A stretch of DNA of 64,000 nucleotides from Alphaproteobacteria bacterium (GCA_013911655.1 JACESU010000004.1:56559-120558), one strand, 5' to 3'; shown: positions 47,922-57,956, counted from the stretch's first letter. The notes: generated from the sequence alone by a model not told the origin. Numbers and translations are program-made.

Positions 47922-49820
47922 TTAGGAGGCATCCTTTTTTCTACGTTTGATCTTTGACGCTGTGGCAGACAGAACGCTTTCACGCAGATGAGAAAGCTTT
48001 TTAGTAAGGTTTTTAGCGCGTTCGGCGACTTTTTTCTTAGAGAGCATTTCTTGTGAGGCGCCGATTTGAGACTGCGACGTAGGGGCTGCTGTTCTGGAAG
48101 ACAGAGCAGACGGCTGTGTGCGCTTAGGCGTCAAGGAAGAAGGTGTATTTTGTTTAGGTAAAGATGCGGTCTCGTGGGGGGCTGGTTCTACAGGGGAGGC
48201 GGTGGGGGCAATGGGCGTTGCCGCCTTTGTAGGTGTACGGGTCTCTTTCGAAGAAGTTTTTCTTTTCGTGTCTTTATCTTGCGAACGTGTGCTCCCAGTT
48301 TTTTGAGAGCCTTTTGAGCTGGATATACGTGACGCGGGGGCTTCTTTCTTCTGCGTTACCTTAGGAGGTGCTTCGTCATCGGTGACAGGAATCGGTGTTG
48401 TGGTTGGCACAAAGACTTTCGCAGCCGCAGTTTGTACTTGTCTGCGCGCGCGCGGTTTCTTACCAAAATCAGAGATTGGATCATTATTGTAAATGAATTC
48501 ACTGACAAGGGGGGCGGTACTTTGGCGCCATCTTTTTCCGTTAAAGACGCCGTAATGCCCCACTCCTGGTTGCAGATGGTGTTGGCGTTTATGGGACGGA
48601 ATATTGGGACAAATATCGTGACTTGCCCTTGTTTGTCCGACGCCAGAAATGTCATCTTTTTCGCCCTCGACAGTCATGAGTGCTGTATTACGAATGGCAT
48701 GGGTGTTGACGCGTTCACCTTTCCAAAACATTTCACCCCTTGGTAAGAGATGTTCTTGAAACGCGGCGCGCACGGAATCTAGGAAATAGTGAGAAGGCAA
48801 ATCCAACACGGCACGGTATTCGTCATAGAAAGAGCGGTGAGAATCAGCGCTGTCGGCGTCTCCCTTGATGAGGTGCTCAAAAAGTCTGTGGTGAGAACCC
48901 AAGTGGGCGTCAAGGTTTAGGCTCATAAACCCTTGAAGCATAAGAAATCCTGGACAAACAGAGCGAAGGGCGCCTGGATAATAGTGGGGAACACGGGCAA
49001 TGACGGCACGTTTAAACCATTCGTTGGGTTTTTCTTTGGAAAGAGTATTGACCTTTGTGGGATTGATACGCGTATCAATAGGCCCGCCCATCAGGGTGAT
49101 GGAGCGCGGTTGATAGGGGGAGTCGTGGGCGGCAAGCAAGGCCGTCATAGCAAGGACAGGCACCGCTGGCTGGCACACAGCGACCATGTGATAATCATGA
49201 CCAATGATCTTGGAAAAATCCATCAAATACTGAATGTAGTCTTCAAGATTGAAGTGTCCTGCGACAAGCGGAACGTCGCGTGCGTTTTCCCAATCGGTAA
49301 TATATACATCATTGTCAGGCAAAAGGGCGCGCACCGTATCACGAAGAAGGGTTGCATAGTGACCTGAATAAGGAGCTACGATCAGCACTTTCGGTTGCTT
49401 GGTGGGCTCCCAATAGGGGGTGAGTTCAGATTTAGCAATCAACTCTTTTTTAAAATGAAGAAGCTGACAAAAGGCCTTTTTGTCAAGAACACGTTCGTGA
49501 ATTGCGTAGGCATGATCATCAGAACAGGTCACACCCTCGATGCCAAAAGAGGGCTTGCGGTACCGATTGGTGGAGCGTTCTAAAAGCTCGACACCTGCCG
49601 CCACAGACCTTCCGGCTGTGGTGTATCCATAAGGAGAAAAAGCACCACTATTGATTTTTCTGAAAAGAAAAGAGCCAAAATTCACAGGACGAGAAAGAAA
49701 GTCTCTCATATCATGGGTGTAATAGATGGAGGTCATTTCACTATGTTCAAAAAGGTCTCCGCTACGCCGATAGCCGAGTGCGTGATTCCCTAAGCGACGA
49801 CGCTCTTCTAATAAAGCCAT
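47922..49820 (-). CDS. phaZ: intracellular polyhydroxybutyrate depolymerase with basic C-terminal tail
   Basis: 632 residues from ATG 49820, with AAGGAGG 5-6 bases upstream; a TTG 30 bases before lacks a site. Residues 1 to about 450 form the i-PHB depolymerase domain. They include VLIVAPYSGHYATLLR, the nucleophile elbow AVCQPAVPV with Cys216 (intracellular depolymerases use Cys where lipases use Ser), GGPIDTRINPTKVN, EGEKDDISGVGQT and GVGHYGVFNGKRW with the catalytic His. It would release 3-hydroxybutyrate from storage granules. Residues 454-632 are an unusual low-complexity tail rich in Lys, Ser, Thr, Pro and Ala, ending KIKRRKKDAS, with no match to the catalytic family. No polymer synthase gene is in the window. 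Confidence 0.88.
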   Translation of the reverse strand: MALLEERRRLGNHALGYRRSGDLFEHSEMTSIYYTHDMRDFLSRPVNFGSFLFRKINSGAFSPYGYTTAGRSVAAGVELLERSTNRYRKPSFGIEGVTCSDDHAYAIHERVLDKKAFCQLLHFKKELIAKSELTPYWEPTKQPKVLIVAPYSGHYATLLRDTVRALLPDNDVYITDWENARDVPLVAGHFNLEDYIQYLMDFSKIIGHDYHMVAVCQPAVPVLAMTALLAAHDSPYQPRSITLMGGPIDTRINPTKVNTLSKEKPNEWFKRAVIARVPHYYPGALRSVCPGFLMLQGFMSLNLDAHLGSHHRLFEHLIKGDADSADSHRSFYDEYRAVLDLPSHYFLDSVRAAFQEHLLPRGEMFWKGERVNTHAIRNTALMTVEGEKDDISGVGQTRASHDICPNIPSHKRQHHLQPGVGHYGVFNGKRWRQSTAPLVSEFIYNNDPISDFGKKPRARRQVQTAAAKVFVPTTTPIPVTDDEAPPKVTQKKEAPASRISSSKGSQKTGSTRSQDKDTKRKTSSKETRTPTKAATPIAPTASPVEPAPHETASLPKQNTPSSLTPKRTQPSALSSRTAAPTSQSQIGASQEMLSKKKVAERAKNLTKKLSHLRESVLSATASKIKRRKKDAS

Positions 49821-49895
49821 GAGGCCCTCCTTCAGTGCTTTTTGAGACAAAAAGCTTTTTATGGTTGCAGGCGCCGCATTATGGAGAGAAAATCT

Positions 49896-50525
49896 TTAAG
49901 AAAGGGTTAAGAGGATTTTGACGATCTCTTCTGCTGATGTATTGTGATTAAAAGACGTAATAAAACGCCCTCGTGGATCCATAACATACACAATAGAAGA
50001 ATGATCAAGAATGTAATTCTTTTCATGCTCTTGTCCAGGTGCTTTGACGGCATAGACGTGATACGCTTTGTGGGCTTTTTCAAGTTGGTCTTTTTCGCCA
50101 GTAAGCCCAACAAAAGAGGGGTGAAAATTCTTCATATAATCACGCATGACGGATCTAGTATCCCGGTTAGGATCGATGGTGATAAAAATTGGTTGAAAAT
50201 TTTTAGCTTTATCTTTGAGGGAATTGAGAGCGTCTGTCATCGCATAAAGGGCAGTGGGGCACACATCAGGACAATAGGTGTATCCAAAATACACAAGCAT
50301 ATAACGCCCTCTAAAGTCAGCAGAGGATTTGGGGCGACCATGTTGATCGACAAGCAAAAAAGGGCCTCCAATGGAGACAGGGCTGTTGCCCTTTTGGTAG
50401 CGCACCTGGGCGATGCCAGGAGCGGACGGGACATCCGTGACAAAGGCGATGTTGCGTACCATGAAAATGGCAGCACACAAGAAAAGGCCGCCCATTGCCA
50501 TTCTGATCAAATGTTTTTTCTGCAT
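49896..50525 (-). CDS. Sco1/SenC-type copper chaperone
   Basis: 209 residues with an N-terminal membrane anchor (MAMGGLFLCAAIFMVRNIAF) and a thioredoxin-like Sco domain. FRGRYMLVYFGYTYCPDVCP holds the Cu-binding CxxxC, and ILDHSS the distal His ligand. Sco proteins deliver copper to the CuA site of cytochrome c oxidase in the periplasm. It fits with the cytochrome c at 27285-27839. No oxidase genes are present nearby. Confidence 0.9.
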   Translation of the reverse strand: MQKKHLIRMAMGGLFLCAAIFMVRNIAFVTDVPSAPGIAQVRYQKGNSPVSIGGPFLLVDQHGRPKSSADFRGRYMLVYFGYTYCPDVCPTALYAMTDALNSLKDKAKNFQPIFITIDPNRDTRSVMRDYMKNFHPSFVGLTGEKDQLEKAHKAYHVYAVKAPGQEHEKNYILDHSSIVYVMDPRGRFITSFNHNTSAEEIVKILLTLS

Positions 50526-50598
50526 TAAATCACTATCCCGACTCTTTGATTTTTCATCACATATGTATGTATGAATGTCAAATGGTTATCTAGGAGCG

Positions 50599-51396
50599 TC
50601 ATTTTTTTTGAAGAGAGCGCATCTCTTCACGTAGGGTTTTAAGTTCTTGTAAGATAATTAAACTATCATCGGAAAGACCTTCAATTTCGCGTTCAGCTTT
50701 GGCAACGGCGCTGACGACAGATCCCACAAACACATTGACGATAAGATAGCCGACGATGATCATGAAAGAGACGAAAAACACCGTCACGTGCATAGCCTGC
50801 TCAGGTATTTGACTCGCGTACTGGATCCAAATGCCAGAAGTCATAACAGAGAAAAGATGATACATGGCACTGCCAAGATCGCCAAAGGTGCCTGGAAGAT
50901 GAGGACCAAGAAGGCCCACGGCCATGATACTGAACACAAAGTAAAAGACAAACGACAGAAAAAGCACGTTCAAAAGTCCAGGAATGGCGTGGGCAAGACC
51001 GTCCATAATATGTTTTGTCTTGGGTAAAATTTCCAGAAGACGCATGGAGTGTAAGACGCGCAGCACCCGAATGGTGCGAAGACCGTATGAGGCCGGTAGC
51101 AAGGAAATCGCCGTGACAATCAAGTCAAAGACATTCCAATAATTTTTGAAAAATTTACCTCTTGTGACCATCATGCGGGATACCATTTCCACGATAAAAA
51201 TACCTAAGATGATTTGATCTAGAAGCTCAAGCACGCCTTCGTAGCGCTCTTTGATCGAAGGGATCGCATCAAAGGCAAAAATAAAAGCGTTGATGAACAC
51301 AAGAAGCGAGATGATCAGGTGAACAGGTTTTGTTTCAAAAAGGCGATCAACTTTTTCCGCGACTTCTTCACTATAGATAAAGAGGTATTGTAACAT
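50599..51396 (-). CDS. six-helix voltage-gated ion channel family protein with atypical selectivity filter
   Basis: 265 residues with the plan of one-domain bacterial sodium-channel-like proteins: S1 near 25-43, S2 near 60-76, S3 near 88-100. S4 carries Arg at 107, 110, 113 and 119 (every third position, with His116). S5 lies near 140-165, a pore helix and filter near 180-192, S6 near 203-228, and a C-terminal coiled coil at about 230-263. The filter reads VMTSGIW where NaChBac relatives have TLESW, so the acidic filter residue is missing. The potassium TVGYG is also absent. Ion preference is therefore unknown. The coiled-coil tail supports a tetramer. Confidence 0.83.
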   Translation of the reverse strand: MLQYLFIYSEEVAEKVDRLFETKPVHLIISLLVFINAFIFAFDAIPSIKERYEGVLELLDQIILGIFIVEMVSRMMVTRGKFFKNYWNVFDLIVTAISLLPASYGLRTIRVLRVLHSMRLLEILPKTKHIMDGLAHAIPGLLNVLFLSFVFYFVFSIMAVGLLGPHLPGTFGDLGSAMYHLFSVMTSGIWIQYASQIPEQAMHVTVFFVSFMIIVGYLIVNVFVGSVVSAVAKAEREIEGLSDDSLIILQELKTLREEMRSLQKK

Positions 51397-51625
51397 ATGT
51401 TGGCATTCCCTGAGGTTATTTTATTTTAATGTCAGCTCCTAGGGTGCCATGACCTGCTCTGGGGTGCAAGGGCGTCTTTGCTTGTGAAGGGCACAAAATA
51501 GTAAAGAAAGTCCTGATCAAAAAGGATATCCCTTATAATTTAGTCATAAAAGTTTACAAACCCTTGCCAAAGGTGAAGAGGGCTTCTAGAATTGCGCTCA
51601 TTTGAAGGGTTGGAGATCCAAGGCC

Positions 51626-52759
51626 GTGCTCGACTTACTGACAGCGTCATTTTATAACATTTTTCCCTTTGTGGTTGTGCTTTCTATTTTGGTGTTTGTC
51701 CATGAGATGGGACATTATCTGGTGGCGCGGTATTACGGCGTGAAGGTTGACGTCTTCTCTATTGGGTTTGGTCCAGAAGTGTTTGGTTGGGATGACAAAA
51801 AGGGCACAAGATGGAAAGTCAGCTATATCCCCCTAGGCGGATATGTAAAATTCTTTAGTGACCTTAACGAATCAAGCCATCCTGATTTCAAACAACTTGA
51901 ATCTTTAAGTGATGACGAGAAAAATCAAACACTCTTTTATAAGCCTGTGGGACAACGCATGGCGATCTCAGCAGCAGGTCCTGCGGCAAACTACCTTTTT
52001 GCCATTGTGATGTTGACGATTCTTTACATCTTTGTGGGCGAGCGCGTCTCAACAGATGAAGCCCAAATTATGCGTGTAGTGCCCTTGGGCGCTGCTGAGA
52101 AAGGCGGGCTTTTGGCCAAGGATACGGTGGTCACTATTGATGGCCAGAGTGTGAAGTCGCCATCTGACGTGCAGATGCTTATCAGGCCACTGGCTGGAAA
52201 AGACGTTACTGTTCATGTGGTGCGCGAGGGTAACCCCGTGGATCTTCAGCTGACCATTGGTGAAAAAACAAGTAGAGGCGAAAAGATTGGCACTTTGGGG
52301 GTTGAGCTTGGTAGCAAAACCGTTCTTGAAAAAGTTCCCTTCTATTTAGCGCCGTGGCATGCCTGTAAAGAGACATTGCAAGTAAGTTGGGATTCGCTTA
52401 AAAGTTTTGGCCAAATGATTGCGGGCACAAGGTCAGCGGACGGCCTGAGTGGTCCTATTGGCATTGCAATTTTTGCAGGAGCGGCGGCCGAGCGGGATGT
52501 CATGGAGCTCTTGTGGCTTTCGGTCTTTTTATCCATAAGTCTTGGACTTATTAATCTTTTTCCTGTGCCCATGCTTGATGGCGGGCACATTCTCTTCTAT
52601 ATCATCGAAGCAGTACGGGGAAAACCTTTGCCTGAGAAAGCGCAAGAAATAGGTTTTCGCATCGGCTTTGGTTTGGTTGCTGGACTGATTTTGTTTTCTA
52701 CGTGGAACGATCTGTCTCGTTTAAAAATTGTCCAACAAGCGATCAGCTTTTTTGGATAA
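51626..52759 (+). CDS. rseP: RIP metalloprotease RseP (site-2 protease)
   Basis: An inner membrane zinc protease that cuts membrane segments of anti-sigma factors and signal peptide remnants. 377 residues from GTG 51626 (GGAG 10 bases upstream; an upstream TTG at 51602 is also possible). Helix one holds the zinc motif VHEMGH, followed by FGWDDKKGTRWKVSYIPLGGYVKF and the GPAANYLFAI helix. A single PDZ domain is followed by FPVPMLDGGH with the third zinc ligand. It begins the envelope cluster. The dxr and cdsA genes, often upstream in alphaproteobacteria, are absent here. Confidence 0.93.
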   Translation: MLDLLTASFYNIFPFVVVLSILVFVHEMGHYLVARYYGVKVDVFSIGFGPEVFGWDDKKGTRWKVSYIPLGGYVKFFSDLNESSHPDFKQLESLSDDEKNQTLFYKPVGQRMAISAAGPAANYLFAIVMLTILYIFVGERVSTDEAQIMRVVPLGAAEKGGLLAKDTVVTIDGQSVKSPSDVQMLIRPLAGKDVTVHVVREGNPVDLQLTIGEKTSRGEKIGTLGVELGSKTVLEKVPFYLAPWHACKETLQVSWDSLKSFGQMIAGTRSADGLSGPIGIAIFAGAAAERDVMELLWLSVFLSISLGLINLFPVPMLDGGHILFYIIEAVRGKPLPEKAQEIGFRIGFGLVAGLILFSTWNDLSRLKIVQQAISFFG

Positions 52760-52786
52760 CCCTTTTTTTAAAAATGAGGAGTAGTT

Positions 52787-55063
52787 GTGAAGTCTGTTAA
52801 AAAAACCTTTGTTTTAGGGTTACTGCTGGCAAGTTCGTCTGTGTTGCCACAATACGCGGCTGCTGCCGGTATTACCGTACAGAAAATTGAGATTAAAGGA
52901 AGTCAACGTATTGAACGCGAAACGGTTTTGTCTCATTTAGGAATAAGACCAGGTGAGGAAGTGGACCCAGAAGTCTTAGACCAGGGCCTCAAGCACCTTT
53001 TCGAGTCAGGTCTGTTTGTTGATGCCCACCTTGAAATGCGCGGTAGCACCCTGGTGATTGCCATCGTTGAAAACCCCATCGTGAATAGGGTTGCCATCGA
53101 AGGAAACGATGATGTGTCCGATGAAAACCTCATGAAGGCAGAGCTGAGTCTGAAACCCCGTCAGGTTTATACCCTTGCCCGCGTTAAAAGCGATACCAAG
53201 CGCCTTCAAGACATTTACCGTGTAAAGGGATACTTTGGCGCTGTGGTAACCCCTAAGGTCATTCAAAAGGATCAAAACCGCGTGGACGTGGTTTTTGAAG
53301 TCCGAGAAGGCAAAAAAACGGCTGTGCGTCAAATCTACTTTGTCGGCAACAAGCACTACAGCACGTCTCGCCTTGAATCCACCATTCAAACAAAAGAAAC
53401 ACGCTGGTACCGCTTTTTTACCAATGACGATAACTATGATCCGGACCGTGTGGCCTATGACCAAAGCTTGCTGCGTAAATTCTACCTCGAGCACGGTTAT
53501 GCTGACTTTATAGTAAAGTCCGCAGTGGCTGAACTCAGTCTTGATAAAAAAGACTTTTATATTACCTTTACCCTGGAAGAGGGTGAACGCTATACCTTTG
53601 GAAAAGTCTCTGTTTCTTCTCAGATCAAAGATATTGATACCAAATCCTTAGAAGCGCTTTTGACTATGAAGGCAGGTGATTGGTATTCGACCAAGGATCT
53701 TGAGAAGACGACTACCAAAATTACAGACGCTTTAGGAGACAGAGGCTATGCGTTTGTGGAAGTTCAACCAAAACCCGAAAAAAACACTGAAAATCGCACT
53801 ATTGACTTGGTGTTCGAGATTCAAGAGGGGCCGAAGGTTTACATCGACCGCGTGGTGATTGTAGGAAACGACCGGACTGATGAAGAGGTCATTCGGCGCG
53901 AACTGCGTTTCCACGAAGGAGATGCTTTTAATACGAACAACCTGAAAATTTCAGAAACTCGTTTGAAGAACCTTGGGTACTTTAAGAAGGTCAATATACA
54001 GCGTGAACCCGGAAAGGCCCCTGATCAAACCAATATCATGATCGAGGTTGAAGAAGATAGCACGGGTGAACTTTCCTTTGGAGGCGGATTCTCGACGTCC
54101 GATGGTCCCCTTGCCAGTATCACGTTTTCTGAGTCCAACTTCCGCGGAAAAGGTCAACAGCTTTCTGTGGGACTGACGGTGGCGAAAAAACGCCAAGAGT
54201 TTGATATCAGCTTTACGGAGCCTTATTTCCTTGGCAAAGATTTGGCGGCAGGGTTTGACCTTTACCGGATCAGACAGCACAAGTATATGGACGCCGCCTT
54301 CGATCAGCGTATTTACGGGGCAAGATTCCGTATTGGCTATATGCTCTCGGAATACCTGAACCAAGGATGGTCTTATACCATTCAACAAGAAGAAATTTCC
54401 GGCGTTAAGGATGACGCGTCGCGCTTTATTAAAGAACAACGCGGAAGCTCCATTGCGTCGATTTTGGGACACACCCTTCTTTATGATCGTCGTGATAACC
54501 GTATTGATCCCACAGAAGGATACTTCTCGGGTCTTGCCAATGATTGGGCAGGCCTTGGAGGCAAAATCAAATATCTGCGCAATAAAATTTATGGTGGATG
54601 GTATTATCCGCTCATGGATCAAGTTGTGTTCGGCCTTAAAGGAAATTACGGTCATATGTTTGAAACGGGTAAGAAGATCCGTGTGGCTGACCGTTTTACG
54701 TTAGGTGGTGAGACCCTTCGTGGTTTTGAGATGAGTGGTGTGGGACCGCGAGATAAAGCCACAGGAGACCCTCTTGGTGGACGTCAGTATTTCTCGGCAA
54801 CAGCCGAAGTCTTGTTCCCCTTAGGTCTCCCAAGCGAGTTTGACGTCAAAGGTGCCACATTCTGCGATATGGGATCGGTATGGAATTCTGGAGATCCTTC
54901 AAAGGATGTGCATGAATCTAAAAAACTGAGAGCAAGCGTTGGGTTTGGCCTAAGGTGGAAATCACCCATGGGACCCATCAGTATCGATGTTGCCTATGCC
55001 TTTAAGAAAGATAAGCGCGACAAAACACAACCCATCTTGTTTGGTTTTACCACAAGATTCTAA
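52787..55063 (+). CDS. bamA: outer membrane protein assembly factor BamA
   Basis: The outer membrane insertase for beta-barrel proteins. 758 residues. GTG start with GAGGAG 5 bases upstream and a Sec signal ending near QYAAAA. Five POTRA domains cover about residues 30-430 (IEIKGSQRIERETVL starts the first, VVIVGNDRTDEEVIRREL the fifth). The barrel has the lid-loop motif VADRFTLGGETLRGFEMSGVGPR-like region (VRGF variant LRGF) and ends in the C-terminal aromatic signal TTRF. It works with BamD (18692-19618). Confidence 0.95.
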   Translation: MKSVKKTFVLGLLLASSSVLPQYAAAAGITVQKIEIKGSQRIERETVLSHLGIRPGEEVDPEVLDQGLKHLFESGLFVDAHLEMRGSTLVIAIVENPIVNRVAIEGNDDVSDENLMKAELSLKPRQVYTLARVKSDTKRLQDIYRVKGYFGAVVTPKVIQKDQNRVDVVFEVREGKKTAVRQIYFVGNKHYSTSRLESTIQTKETRWYRFFTNDDNYDPDRVAYDQSLLRKFYLEHGYADFIVKSAVAELSLDKKDFYITFTLEEGERYTFGKVSVSSQIKDIDTKSLEALLTMKAGDWYSTKDLEKTTTKITDALGDRGYAFVEVQPKPEKNTENRTIDLVFEIQEGPKVYIDRVVIVGNDRTDEEVIRRELRFHEGDAFNTNNLKISETRLKNLGYFKKVNIQREPGKAPDQTNIMIEVEEDSTGELSFGGGFSTSDGPLASITFSESNFRGKGQQLSVGLTVAKKRQEFDISFTEPYFLGKDLAAGFDLYRIRQHKYMDAAFDQRIYGARFRIGYMLSEYLNQGWSYTIQQEEISGVKDDASRFIKEQRGSSIASILGHTLLYDRRDNRIDPTEGYFSGLANDWAGLGGKIKYLRNKIYGGWYYPLMDQVVFGLKGNYGHMFETGKKIRVADRFTLGGETLRGFEMSGVGPRDKATGDPLGGRQYFSATAEVLFPLGLPSEFDVKGATFCDMGSVWNSGDPSKDVHESKKLRASVGFGLRWKSPMGPISIDVAYAFKKDKRDKTQPILFGFTTRF

Positions 55064-55075
55064 GAAAGGCCGGTT

Positions 55076-55642
55076 ATGAGCAGACGTAAAAGTTTGAAGA
55101 TAGGGATTTTAAGTGTCTTTGTTTGTATGGCACCTGTTTGCCCTGCAACGCCTCAAACCCTGCCCCCAAATTTTTACGTCGTGGATCATGATCGGTTGAT
55201 GAATGAGTCCGTAGCTGCCCAAAAAGTACGCGCGGATATTGAAAAAAAGCGACAAGCCTTTCAAGCAGAGCTTGACCAGCAAGAAAGGATCCTTAGGCAA
55301 GAGGAAGAGGACTTAACCAAACGCGAACGGGAGCTGACTGAGCAAGAATTCTCCAAAAGACGCATGGAGTTTACTAAGAAGGTCTCGAAAATTCATGAAA
55401 AAGTCGCTGAAAGACGCGCGCAGCTCGAACACGCCATTCAAGAAGCGCGCACGCAAATCATTGATGAAATTGCTGATATTGTGGCAAGCTTGTGTGAGAA
55501 AAAAGGGGTTCAAGCTGTTTTTCCAAAGGCGGCCGTCGTCTATTCAAAACATGATCTTGATGTGACAGAGCAAGTCTTAAAACAATTGAATACACAACTT
55601 ACAGAAGTTCATATTAATTTTAATAAACAAATAAAGGAGTAG
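55076..55642 (+). CDS. skp: OmpH/Skp-family periplasmic chaperone
   Basis: 188 residues with a Sec signal ([17 protein letters not shown]) and a start of the mature part, [19 protein letters not shown], typical for the family. A long coiled-coil arm (about residues 55-130, rich in Glu, Arg and Gln) follows, then the C-terminal [23 protein letters not shown]. Skp holds unfolded outer membrane proteins on the way to BamA. It lies 12 bases after bamA in the same operon. Confidence 0.88.
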   Translation: MSRRKSLKIGILSVFVCMAPVCPATPQTLPPNFYVVDHDRLMNESVAAQKVRADIEKKRQAFQAELDQQERILRQEEEDLTKRERELTEQEFSKRRMEFTKKVSKIHEKVAERRAQLEHAIQEARTQIIDEIADIVASLCEKKGVQAVFPKAAVVYSKHDLDVTEQVLKQLNTQLTEVHINFNKQIKE

Positions 55643-55647
55643 ACGCC

Positions 55648-56664
55648 GTGGTGGATTCTCGCTTTTTTAAAAGAGAAAGTCCTTTGAGTGTAAAAGAAAT
55701 TATAAACCTCACGGGGGCCGCGTGCTTTGACACTTTGGCTTTAGAAAAGAAAGTAATTGATGTTGCGCCCCTTGAAGAGGCGAGCGCTCAACATATGGCT
55801 TGCTTTCACAATCGAGGGTATCTAGAGGCCTTTCAAAAGAGTAAAGCAGGATTCTGTTTTGTAACACAATCCCTTGCAGTTCATGCGCCTCAAGGGATGG
55901 TTTGTCTTGTGACACCAAGCCCTTACCGTGCCTTTGGCCTTTTGGCAAACGCTTTTTACCCTGACGTGGACCGACGGGTTCAGTGCCAAGAAACCTCTAT
56001 TCATCCTTCAGCCATCATAAGCAAAGATTGCATCCTAGAGCCAGGTGTGATCATCCAAAAAGGTGTTCACATTGGTGAAGGAACCCGGATTGGGGCGAAC
56101 ACAGTGATTCGTGCGGGCGTGACCATTGGAAAAAATTGCATCATTGAGGCGAATGTCACATTGTCTTATTGCCTTATAGAAGATGATGTTATCATTTATA
56201 CGGGGGCTCGTATTGGTCAAGCAGGCTTTGGCTTTTTTATGGACGAAAAGGGGCACGTAAAAGTGCCACAATTGGGACGCGTTCTTATCGGACGAGATGT
56301 TGAAGTTGGAGCGAACACGACCATTGATCGAGGCAGTCTTCATGACACCGTTATAGGGGCAGGAAGTCGTATCGATAACCTTGTTCAAATCGCCCATAAT
56401 GTGAAACTTGGCAAGGGATGCGTTATTGTGGCTCAAGTCGGTATTGCAGGGAGCACACAACTGGGAGATTATGTCATTGCTGCAGGGCAAGCAGGCCTTG
56501 CTGGACATTTGAAAATCGGCAAAGGTGTGCGCATTGCTGCCCAAAGCGGTCTTTTGCGTGATGTACCTAATGGACAGACGGTGGCAGGCACACCTGCCGT
56601 GGCCGTCAAACAGTGGCATAGGCAAACGGTCGCCTTGGCAAAACTTGTGACTAAAACGGGATAG
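55648..56664 (+). CDS. lpxD: UDP-3-O-(3-hydroxyacyl)glucosamine N-acyltransferase
   Basis: The third step of lipid A synthesis: transfers a 3-hydroxyacyl chain from acyl carrier protein to UDP-3-O-acylglucosamine. 338 residues. An N-terminal LpxD-specific domain of about 100 residues is followed by left-handed beta-helix hexapeptide repeats (from [19 protein letters not shown]). The catalytic His lies in [17 protein letters not shown], and a C-terminal helix follows. GTG start, AAGGAG 8 bases upstream. In the rseP-to-lpxB operon. Confidence 0.95.
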   Translation: MVDSRFFKRESPLSVKEIINLTGAACFDTLALEKKVIDVAPLEEASAQHMACFHNRGYLEAFQKSKAGFCFVTQSLAVHAPQGMVCLVTPSPYRAFGLLANAFYPDVDRRVQCQETSIHPSAIISKDCILEPGVIIQKGVHIGEGTRIGANTVIRAGVTIGKNCIIEANVTLSYCLIEDDVIIYTGARIGQAGFGFFMDEKGHVKVPQLGRVLIGRDVEVGANTTIDRGSLHDTVIGAGSRIDNLVQIAHNVKLGKGCVIVAQVGIAGSTQLGDYVIAAGQAGLAGHLKIGKGVRIAAQSGLLRDVPNGQTVAGTPAVAVKQWHRQTVALAKLVTKTG

Positions 56665-56668
56665 ACGA

Positions 56669-57124
56669 ATGACGACTTCTTTGGATGTTAATCAAATTAA
56701 AGCCTTGATTCCACACAGATACCCTATGCTGTTGGTCGATAGAATCGAGGATGTTGTGGCCTTTGAAAAGGCGGTGGGTATTAAAAACGTGACAGTCAAC
56801 GAACCTCACTTTACAGGACACTTTCCTGATTTTCCCATTATGCCAGGTGTGCTGATTGTCGAGGCGATGGCACAAACGGCAGGCGCTCTTGTCGTTCACT
56901 CCTTGCGCCAAGACTCTGACGATCAAGAAGATAAGCAAGTTTTCTTTATGTCCATTGAAGAGGCCCGTTTTAGAAAACCCGTTTTGCCAGGTCATACCCT
57001 TCGTATGTGCGTGGAAAAAATCCAAAACAGGCGCACCGTATGGAAATTTAAAGGATCAGCCTACGTAGGTGATCAACTTCACGCAGAGGCCATTTTCACG
57101 GCCATGATTGCACAAAAGGCATAA
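56669..57124 (+). CDS. fabZ: 3-hydroxyacyl-[acyl-carrier-protein] dehydratase FabZ
   Basis: Dehydrates 3-hydroxyacyl-ACP in fatty acid synthesis and thereby sets the split of 3-hydroxyacyl-ACP between phospholipid and lipid A. 151 residues, the normal hot-dog fold length, with LIPHRYPMLLVDRI (catalytic His) and GHFPDFPIMPGVLIVEAMAQ (catalytic Glu). It starts four bases after the lpxD stop. Confidence 0.95.
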   Translation: MTTSLDVNQIKALIPHRYPMLLVDRIEDVVAFEKAVGIKNVTVNEPHFTGHFPDFPIMPGVLIVEAMAQTAGALVVHSLRQDSDDQEDKQVFFMSIEEARFRKPVLPGHTLRMCVEKIQNRRTVWKFKGSAYVGDQLHAEAIFTAMIAQKA

Positions 57125-57128
57125 TATA

Positions 57129-57956
57129 ATGGGAACAAGCCCTCTTTCTTCAACGATGATTCATCCGACAGCCGTGGTGGATCCAACCGTGCGATTGGGG
57201 CAAGGCGTTGAAATCGGTCCGTATTGTGTTGTCACAGGCAATGTGGAACTTGGAGACCGGGTAAAGCTCATCTCCCATGTGGCGATGGCGGGTCCTGCCA
57301 AAACAACCATTGGGGCTGATTCTATTGTTTTTCCGTTCTGTTCCATCGGACACATTTCTCAAGACTTGAAATATGCGGGTGAGCCCTCAACTTTGGAAAT
57401 TGGCCATCATACGTGTCTTCGTGAATATGTGACCATTCAACCGGGTACGGCTGGCGGGATTATGAAGACCGTGGTGGGTGATCACTGTCACATTATGGTG
57501 AACGCGCATATTGCCCATGACTGTGTGGTTGGGAATCATGTGATTATGTCCAACTGTGCGACCCTTGCGGGGCACGTGACCGTAGAGGACGGCGCCATTA
57601 TTGGCGGTCTTGCGGCGGTGCATCAGTTTGTGCGCATTGGTAAAGGGGCGATGATTGGCGGCATGAGCGGCGTTGAGCGCGATGTCATTCCTTATGGCAG
57701 CGTCAAAGGAGAGCGTGCGTTCCTTAACGGTCTTAATATCATTGGGTTAAAACGGCGCGGGTTTACCCGGGATGAGGTACGCGTCATGAAAGACGTCTTT
57801 GAGGGTCTTTTCCAAGAGACCGGCACCCTAAGCCAGCGGGTACAAGACGTGCGAGATCAGTACGGCCACCATCCAAAAGCCAAAGAAATTATTGATTTTG
57901 TGTGTGCCGAGTCCTCTAGATCCTTTTGCCTTCCACGTGGTAAGGACGACGAATGA
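57129..57956 (+). CDS. lpxA: UDP-N-acetylglucosamine acyltransferase
   Basis: First step of lipid A synthesis. 275 residues, about a dozen longer than E. coli LpxA because of an N-terminal extension before MIHPTAVVDPT; that internal Met could be the real start. Left-handed beta-helix repeats carry GHISQDLKYAGEP, IAHDCVVGNHVIM with the catalytic His, and GLKRRGFTRDEV near the C-terminal helical domain. Its stop overlaps lpxI by four bases. Confidence 0.95.
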   Translation: MGTSPLSSTMIHPTAVVDPTVRLGQGVEIGPYCVVTGNVELGDRVKLISHVAMAGPAKTTIGADSIVFPFCSIGHISQDLKYAGEPSTLEIGHHTCLREYVTIQPGTAGGIMKTVVGDHCHIMVNAHIAHDCVVGNHVIMSNCATLAGHVTVEDGAIIGGLAAVHQFVRIGKGAMIGGMSGVERDVIPYGSVKGERAFLNGLNIIGLKRRGFTRDEVRVMKDVFEGLFQETGTLSQRVQDVRDQYGHHPKAKEIIDFVCAESSRSFCLPRGKDDE

